Positions 58,775 to 64,000 of a DNA stretch of 64,000 nt are shown here, one piece after another. Where the stretch lies: NCBI GenBank assembly GCA_965247735.1, contig CBDFHN010000002.1:1550001-1614000 (forward strand), in the 5' to 3' direction. This DNA comes from JAOXRU01 sp965247735. Its GTDB lineage: Bacteria; Bacteroidota; Bacteroidia; Flavobacteriales; Flavobacteriaceae. A program made the translations under genes and the position numbers. Positions within the stretch are counted from its first letter, which is position 1. Each line of letters opens with the position of its first letter. The notes under the pieces are model-generated. The model ran no database searches, was not told the DNA's origin, and saw nothing but the letters and a program-made list of their open reading frames with translations.

Positions 58775-60444
58775 TTATATTCTCCTTTATTTTTTAATAT
58801 TTCAAATGTCTTTTCAGCATCAGGAATTATTTGTCTTTCTCTTACCTTCCATTCAGATCCAAATCTAATTTTTGCTTCTATATTTACACCTGAAAAATAA
58901 AAATCTGTATCAAAATTATCGCCTTTCCCAAAACTTGCTCCTAATGACATAACTATTTCTGAGCTTGCTTTTGCAGAAATTCCAATTCCCATATCGGTTA
59001 TTTTTTTCTTAGATTCGTCAGTTTTTTTCCCTTCTACTTTTTTAATTTTCCCTTTTAATTTAATTCCAAATTCAAAAACAAACTCTTCCTTTAGTTTTCC
59101 CTGTAACCCAATATCACCACTTATTTTTTTATCCAAAAAGTTATACCCAATTGTAGCTGGATTTGCTTTACCATCTTTACTTTTACTACTTACTAATAAT
59201 ATTTCAGCACTAAAACTAATTTCTATTCTATAGTCTAATTCTACTGTTCCTCCAGAAAATAAATCTGTTGCAAAACTCACCAAATCCAATGCATCAATAA
59301 TAAGACCCCAGGGTTTAAATTTACTACCTAAAGCAAGAACGTCAAGCGTAATTTTAGCCCCGATAATAGGGTTCATGAGTAGTTGTCCTTCTAACTCGTA
59401 ACCTACATTATTATTGCTAGCATTACCAAAACCTATACCCAAGCCCATGGCAATTTTTGGAGAAATAAGCTCAAAACTCATCGGTAACCTATTTAACCGC
59501 TTTGCCAACTTATTAAACTTTCCTGCTTTTTTTGCTTTTACATTGCTATCTATTTGTTTGGCATCACTTACTCCAAAAGAACCGTCTATAAAATCGTGTA
59601 TCCACATTAATGGAGCAAGCATAAGCTGAAACTTTTTCTCATAAAGTTTATTAAGGTCAAAAGGTGTACTATCTCCTACTTGACATTGTATGCCTATTTC
59701 AAAACTTGTTTTTTGCCCTACATAACCAACCAAAGCATTGCTTATTTCTTTGTCTAGTATTTTTTGTCGTTCTCTAGAGTTTGATGACACTAGTTTGGGT
59801 TTTCCATTACTTTCTATGCCATGATTAAATCTTGAATAATAGTTTGCAGTTGCATCTGTGGTTTTATAATATAAAGGGGTTTCTATATTATAATTGAAAT
59901 TAAGTACCCATTTTAAATCTGGATATACTGCTAATTTAATAATTTGGCTAGGATACCTACAGGTTGCTATTGGTAATGCGTATTGTTGTTTTAAATCTTC
60001 GTTTTTTATCATTTTCAACAAATACCTAATAACCCAAAGGTTTTTTATTGCCTCTCCTAGCATACCGTTTTTCAGATACTTTTGCTCGTAGGCTAAATAA
60101 TCTAAGACCTTGCTATCATAGCTTTTATTATAAACATAGCCCATTTGCAACTCAATAGTATCTCCATTTACTTTATAGGTGCTATATTTATCAGGATTAG
60201 GACTACCATCTTCTATAAGCCATTGTTTTAATGCCTGTTTTTTATCTACAATATTTTTTAAACTATGTTCCTCCGCCTCATAGTATTTATAGCCCTCTCC
60301 TGAGTTGTGGTCGGATATACTTAACTCCTTTAAAGTAATGGTGACTTTTTCTTTTTTGCTATCAGCAGTAACAAAACTAAAAGGTTTAGAAAAACTACTT
60401 ATTTCTCCTTCTGTATTAGTACATTCTTCATTAAAAATCTCCAC
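58771..60444 (-). CDS. Cassette B: N-terminally truncated copy of the large repeated protein with a different C-terminus
   Basis: The frame of 557 residues from GTG 60444 corresponds to residues about 275-828 of the protein at 61470-64000. Up to NPIIGA (about 385 residues) fewer than ten residues differ. After that it diverges in short blocks: GGTVELDYRIEISFSAEI against GGNLQLNYELYVQLTAKV, and an unrelated Lys-rich central linker. They converge again at SFGKGDNFD and ILKNKGEYK. No N-terminal domain or proper start is present; the frame opens after a TAA just upstream. The product may be unmade or a short effector form. Confidence 0.65.
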   Translation of the reverse strand: MEIFNEECTNTEGEISSFSKPFSFVTADSKKEKVTITLKELSISDHNSGEGYKYYEAEEHSLKNIVDKKQALKQWLIEDGSPNPDKYSTYKVNGDTIELQMGYVYNKSYDSKVLDYLAYEQKYLKNGMLGEAIKNLWVIRYLLKMIKNEDLKQQYALPIATCRYPSQIIKLAVYPDLKWVLNFNYNIETPLYYKTTDATANYYSRFNHGIESNGKPKLVSSNSRERQKILDKEISNALVGYVGQKTSFEIGIQCQVGDSTPFDLNKLYEKKFQLMLAPLMWIHDFIDGSFGVSDAKQIDSNVKAKKAGKFNKLAKRLNRLPMSFELISPKIAMGLGIGFGNASNNNVGYELEGQLLMNPIIGAKITLDVLALGSKFKPWGLIIDALDLVSFATDLFSGGTVELDYRIEISFSAEILLVSSKSKDGKANPATIGYNFLDKKISGDIGLQGKLKEEFVFEFGIKLKGKIKKVEGKKTDESKKKITDMGIGISAKASSEIVMSLGASFGKGDNFDTDFYFSGVNIEAKIRFGSEWKVRERQIIPDAEKTFEILKNKGEYK

Positions 60445-61049
60445 AGAATCATTAGAACCTGCTTTTACCGTTATTGCAGTAAATTTACAAGGATCGAATG
60501 CTTCGCATGTAAATTGTTTTTTTTACCTCGGTAAACCAGTATTTTTTATAAAAACACACATAATTAACTACTCATCTAAAGAAGTCATTTCTGCATTAAT
60601 GCGGACAATTTCAAACTCTTTTTTACCTTTTGGAATATGCAACATAACATAAATTTGATAAACGCTGCCTTCTTCTTTATTCTCTGTAGTTAAAATACCT
60701 TGACCAATGTATTTACCTAGAGTCTCAAGAGCAACCACTTTGCCATCACCCATTATACGCATACTGTAATTTTCTATCGGTGGAATTAACCCTTTAAGAT
60801 ATCCATACTGTTCTATAAGATTTGATCTATATTCATTTTTCTGATTTTCATCAAAATATTCTGAAATAAAATATTCTTTGTTTGCAAATTCTAGTTCTTT
60901 AACAAATTCTCCTCCATTTCCAGAGTTTAAAATATTTCGCAATAAATTAAATTTTGCAACCACTTCTTTTTCTAGCTCATTTTCATCCCATATCGTTAAA
61001 TCTTGTGAGTTTTTCCAACCCTCCAATTCAAAAGGTAATTCTGCTTCAA
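60267..61049. repeat. Long direct repeat, copy 2 (partner 56266-57049)
   Basis: See the partner copy for the extent. Here the anchor continues into a full cassette on the left, and the lipoprotein continues into its intact N-terminal part on the right. This copy is therefore the more complete one, and the copy at 56266 is probably derived from it. Confidence 0.85.
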
Positions 61050-61470
61050 ACTCCCACTCATATTCTATAAATGGAATAGGTTGCTGAATTTCTGGAAAAT
61101 CTAACTTTTTAACAAGAGTAGTTTGATAATCTTTTTTAATATCTACTAAATCAATTCTTAAATCATCATCTAATTTTTGTAATTTCTTAGGAGGTATTTC
61201 CCCGCCTCTTTCCACAAACGGATGAACTAATTTTACATGAACTTTTTGAATGCCATTCTTAATAATATATTGATTGATAAATTCTGGACCAAATATTCCT
61301 TTTTGCATATCAACATCCAAAATCATATCATTTATCATAATCTTTGATGGCACTAAAAATTCATAATTTACCCCATATAAGTTACTATTCTCCATTTTAC
61401 TAATCTTTTTTTCTTCTTTACATGAATTAATAATAAATAAATAAATAAATAAATAAATAAATTTTCTCAT
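60568..61470 (-). CDS. Lipoprotein partner of the large protein, with a repeat-encoded signal peptide
   Basis: A 300-residue lipoprotein. The signal peptide MRKFIYLFIYLFIINSC is encoded by seven perfect AAAT units (61435-61462); any gain or loss of units not divisible by three would shift the frame right after the start. The mature protein has an N-terminal beta domain (VPSKIMINDMILDVD) and an acidic C-terminal domain (EWEFEAELPFELEGWKN through IPKGKKEFEIVRINAEM). Its ATG overlaps the stop of the large gene (TAATG), so the two are co-translated. An immunity or chaperone role is inferred; no family is recognised. Confidence 0.7.
   Translation of the reverse strand: MRKFIYLFIYLFIINSCKEEKKISKMENSNLYGVNYEFLVPSKIMINDMILDVDMQKGIFGPEFINQYIIKNGIQKVHVKLVHPFVERGGEIPPKKLQKLDDDLRIDLVDIKKDYQTTLVKKLDFPEIQQPIPFIEYEWEFEAELPFELEGWKNSQDLTIWDENELEKEVVAKFNLLRNILNSGNGGEFVKELEFANKEYFISEYFDENQKNEYRSNLIEQYGYLKGLIPPIENYSMRIMGDGKVVALETLGKYIGQGILTTENKEEGSVYQIYVMLHIPKGKKEFEIVRINAEMTSLDE
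61435..61462. repeat. Tetranucleotide repeat (AAAT)7 inside a signal peptide
   Basis: Seven perfect AAAT units (TTTA-type on the coding strand) lie from codon 4 of the lipoprotein gene at 60568-61470. In the current number of units the frame is open. This is the sequence layout of contingency loci that switch by slipped-strand mispairing. Confidence 0.85.
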
Positions 61471-64000
61471 TATTTGTATTCTCCTTTATTTTTTAAAATA
61501 TCAAAAGTTTTATCAAAATCTGGTAAGATATCAAAGTTCTCACTTTTTCCTTTAAATCCCCATTTAATTTTAACGTAAACATTTACTCCTGAGAAATAGA
61601 AATCAGCATCAAAATTATCACCCTTTCCAAAGCTACCTCCGAAAGTTAAACTTATAGTTGATTTTGCCTCAAGTTCAAGACCTAATTCAAACTTTTTATC
61701 TTTAGATTTTTTAGTTTCCGAATTTGAAAACTTTCTTCCTTTCTCTCTTTTTAACTTATAACTAAGAGATGAACTCGCTACAATCTTTCCTTCTAACACA
61801 CCCTGCAATCCAATATCGCCACTAGTGATTTTTTTGTCTAAGAAATTATATGTTAGTGAGGCTGGGTTTGCTGCACCATCCTTGCTTTTACTACTTACTA
61901 ACAATACCTTAGCAGTTAATTGTACATAAAGCTCATAGTTTAATTGTAAATTCCCTCCCGATAGAATGTCAGCAGCCCAGCTCACCAAATCTAAAGCATT
62001 AATAATTGCTCCCCAGGGTTTAAATTTGCTTCCTAATGCTAGTACATCTAACTTAATATTAGCTCCAATTATTGGGTTCATGAGTAGTTGTCCTTCTAAC
62101 TCGTAACCTACATTGTTATTGCTAGCATTACCAAAACCTATACCCAAGCCCATGGCAATTTTTGGAGAAATAAGCTCAAAACTCATCGGTAACCTATTTA
62201 ACCGCTTTGCCAACTTATTAAACTTCCCTGCTTTTTTTGCTTTTACTTTGCTGTCTATTTGTTTAGCATCACTAACTCCAAAAGTGCCGTCTATAAAATC
62301 GTGTATCCACATTAATGGAGCAAGCATAAGCTGAAACTTTTTCTCATAAAGTTTATTAAGGTCAAAAGGTGTACTATCTCCTACTTGACATTGTATGCCT
62401 ATTTCAAAACTTGTTTTTTGCCCTACATAACCAACCAAAGCATTGCTTATTTCTTTGTCTAGTATTTTTTGTCGTTCTCTAGAGTTTGATGACACTAGTT
62501 TGGGTTTTCCATTACTTTCTATGCCATGATTAAATCTTGAATAATAGTTTGCAGTTGCATCTGTGGTTTTATAATATAAAGGGGTTTCTATATTATAATT
62601 GAAATTAAGTACCCATTTTAAATCTGGATATACTGCTAATTTAATAATTTGGCTAGGATACCTACAGGTTGCTATTGGTAATGCGTATTGTTGTTTTAAA
62701 TCTTCGTTTTTTATCATTTTCAACAAATACCTAATAACCCAAAGGTTTTTTATTGCCTCTCCTAGCATACCGTTTTTCAGATACTTTTGCTCGTAGGCTA
62801 AATAATCTAAGACCTTGCTATCATAGCTTTTATTATAAACATAGCCCATTTGCAACTCAATAGTATCTCCATTTACTTTATAGGTGCTATATTTATCAGG
62901 ATTAGGACTACCATCTTCTATAAGCCATTGTTTTAATGCCTGTTTTTTATCTACAATATTTTTTAAACTATGTTCCTCCGCCTCATAACATTTATAGCCC
63001 TCTCCTGGGTTGTGGTCGGATATACTTAACTCCTTTAAAGTAATGATTACTTTTTCTTTTTTGCTATCAGCAGCAACAAAACTAAAAGGTTTAGAAAAAC
63101 TACTTATTTCTCCTTCTGTATTAGTACATTCTTCATTAAAAATCTCCACAGAATCATTAGAACCCGCTTTTACCGTTATTGCGGTAAATTTACAAGGATC
63201 GAATGCTTCGCAGGTAAATTGTTGTTTTTTTACCTCAACAAACATATTGCCCGCAGCTACTTCTCTTAAAGCAATGGCTTCCCCTTGCGTAATATATATT
63301 ACTTCAATTTCATTAGTAGTAGTAAATTCTATTGGCTTAGTACGCTTATAACGTGCTGCATTTTTTGCCGCTTTTTGTTGTATTTCTCTTGTTGTCCAGC
63401 CTCTTACTTTTTCATAGTCTTCCCAGTCCATTCGTACTGCAACAGGCTCATTATTAGGCGCTAAAACAGGGAAGTCTGCTCCTACACTATAATAAGACCC
63501 TTTCCTTTGTTTTGCTTCTCCCATATACACAGCGTCTTCATTATAAATAGTAGATGCTTTTATTACTGCTGTATAATTTTCAGTCCCTTCTTTATGGCCT
63601 ATTTTCCCTCTCCATTTTTCATTTATAAGGAATTCAAAATTTAAATCTAAGTTTAAGTTGTCTCCATTAATATCCGCATAGTTAATATAATGTACATCTG
63701 GAGATTTGGTAACCTTAGTCCCTTTATGAAAAAAGTCTACCTCTAACTTTACATAATTGTGAAACCCCAAGGTATAATCTGGTAATGCATGCGTGGTAAT
63801 TGCTATAGACACTGTTTTTCCGTATTGACAAACAATATTTTCGCCTTTTTTTATGGTACCCTCAAATTTTGCATCAAGAATAGCAGGATCTCCTTTTATG
63901 GTTAGCATTTTGCCAATAGGATGGTTAAACTCAGGATAATTTATAAAAGCTTCCAACCAAAATTTCTTTCCTAAATTATTTTTCTCTTTACTAATCTCCG
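61470..64000 (-). CDS. Large multidomain protein of a cassette array, 5' end beyond the window
   Basis: At least 843 residues; the frame is still open at 64000 and no convincing start is inside the window. The first 240 visible residues are beta-rich (KFEGTIKKGENIVCQYGKTV, then TYTLG-type strands) and end in a helical TTREIQQKAAKNAARYKR segment. The anchor KKQQFTCEAFDPCKFTAITV follows, then a conserved middle (LKNIVDKKQALKQWLIEDGS through RLPMSFELISPKIAMG), a Gly/Asn-rich hydrophobic part (GLGIGFGNASNNNVGYELEG, PWGAIINALDLVSWAADILS) and a variable beta-strand C-terminus. It could be a secreted effector (inference). No known toxin motif is seen. Confidence 0.65.
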   Translation of the reverse strand, partial: EISKEKNNLGKKFWLEAFINYPEFNHPIGKMLTIKGDPAILDAKFEGTIKKGENIVCQYGKTVSIAITTHALPDYTLGFHNYVKLEVDFFHKGTKVTKSPDVHYINYADINGDNLNLDLNFEFLINEKWRGKIGHKEGTENYTAVIKASTIYNEDAVYMGEAKQRKGSYYSVGADFPVLAPNNEPVAVRMDWEDYEKVRGWTTREIQQKAAKNAARYKRTKPIEFTTTNEIEVIYITQGEAIALREVAAGNMFVEVKKQQFTCEAFDPCKFTAITVKAGSNDSVEIFNEECTNTEGEISSFSKPFSFVAADSKKEKVIITLKELSISDHNPGEGYKCYEAEEHSLKNIVDKKQALKQWLIEDGSPNPDKYSTYKVNGDTIELQMGYVYNKSYDSKVLDYLAYEQKYLKNGMLGEAIKNLWVIRYLLKMIKNEDLKQQYALPIATCRYPSQIIKLAVYPDLKWVLNFNYNIETPLYYKTTDATANYYSRFNHGIESNGKPKLVSSNSRERQKILDKEISNALVGYVGQKTSFEIGIQCQVGDSTPFDLNKLYEKKFQLMLAPLMWIHDFIDGTFGVSDAKQIDSKVKAKKAGKFNKLAKRLNRLPMSFELISPKIAMGLGIGFGNASNNNVGYELEGQLLMNPIIGANIKLDVLALGSKFKPWGAIINALDLVSWAADILSGGNLQLNYELYVQLTAKVLLVSSKSKDGAANPASLTYNFLDKKITSGDIGLQGVLEGKIVASSSLSYKLKREKGRKFSNSETKKSKDKKFELGLELEAKSTISLTFGGSFGKGDNFDADFYFSGVNVYVKIKWGFKGKSENFDILPDFDKTFDILKNKGEYK
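62074..63228. repeat. Long direct repeat of about 1.15 kb shared with 59369-60520
   Basis: Almost identical nucleotide sequence in the large gene and in cassette B, from the GGGTTCATGAGTAG block on the left to the KKQ codons of the anchor on the right. At the right end cassette B has lost bases in the A-run/CAA stretch (eight A plus one CAA, in place of seven A plus two CAA). That shifts the frame and places a TAA in front. Confidence 0.85.

Noticed and set aside
24985..64000. Second copy of the ssrA 3' end (attR) marking the right limit of the element
   Set aside because: I looked for the GTTCGATTCTCCCCGACTCC pattern on both strands by eye and did not see it. A computed search is needed before saying it is absent.

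Overview
The window is a low-GC chromosome segment from a member of the Bacteroidota, very probably a marine Flavobacteriaceae. Supporting signs are promoters with the Bacteroidetes -7 box TAnnTTTG, a two-piece SusC/SusD outer-membrane system, a lipoprotein TamL, a short 287-residue primary sigma factor, a tmRNA tag reading GENNYALAA, and a conjugation gene set of the Bacteroides tra type. No taxonomy search was possible.

Region 1 (1-24465) is core genome. It holds typA, kdsA, the decayed remains of a siderophore-uptake locus (AraC and TonB-receptor stumps beside intact DUF3325, DUF3649 and PepSY genes), a transglutaminase-like protein, and a regulated membrane cluster (small membrane protein, winged-helix regulator, Coq4-like protein, CreD, DUF1361) with a matching operator in front of each half. 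Then come rpoD, an S41 peptidase, a TrmH-type RNA methyltransferase diverging from tamL, fbaA, accD, rpsO-pnp and a saccharopine/alanine-dehydrogenase-like enzyme. Intergenic spaces carry several repeat families, including a 41-bp tandem array with an 82-bp higher-order period.

Region 2 (24585-41849) is a mobile element placed immediately after the tmRNA gene ssrA. A tyrosine integrase reads inward from ssrA. A tra block on the minus strand (E, F, G, I, J, K, M, N, all for a type IV secretion channel) follows, then a zone of insertion-sequence debris (IS21 remnant, broken IS200/IS605 element, intact IS1595 element with 8-bp target duplication) around a pectinacetylesterase gene, then a replication/excision module (DnaC-like ATPase, winged-helix-like protein, excisionase-like HTH) and rteC. 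No relaxase or coupling protein is visible and no second copy of the ssrA 3' end was seen, so the element is either defective or extends beyond the window.

Region 3 (41938-56167) looks like accessory cargo. It has a fused PLP-dependent alpha-oxoamine-synthase-like/GNAT enzyme, a SpoIIAA-like protein, a PAS-AraC regulator, a MauE-like redox membrane protein translationally coupled to a propeller-like protein, a small four-cysteine exported DUF6520 protein, and a convergent SusC-SusD-S9 peptidase operon. Upstream of susC is a promoter, a structured RNA of about 195 nt ending in an intrinsic terminator, and a divergent XRE regulator with an inverted-repeat operator over the -33 box.

Region 4 (56219-64000) is the most unusual part. 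A large protein that continues off the right edge is followed by a lipoprotein gene whose signal peptide is built from seven AAAT repeats, a possible phase-variation switch. Downstream lie two partial copies of the large gene that lack its N-terminus, share a nearly identical anchor and then diverge at the C-terminus. Each is associated with its own lipoprotein gene or fragment. The layout resembles the silent cassette arrays of polymorphic effector/immunity systems, but no toxin domain could be recognised.
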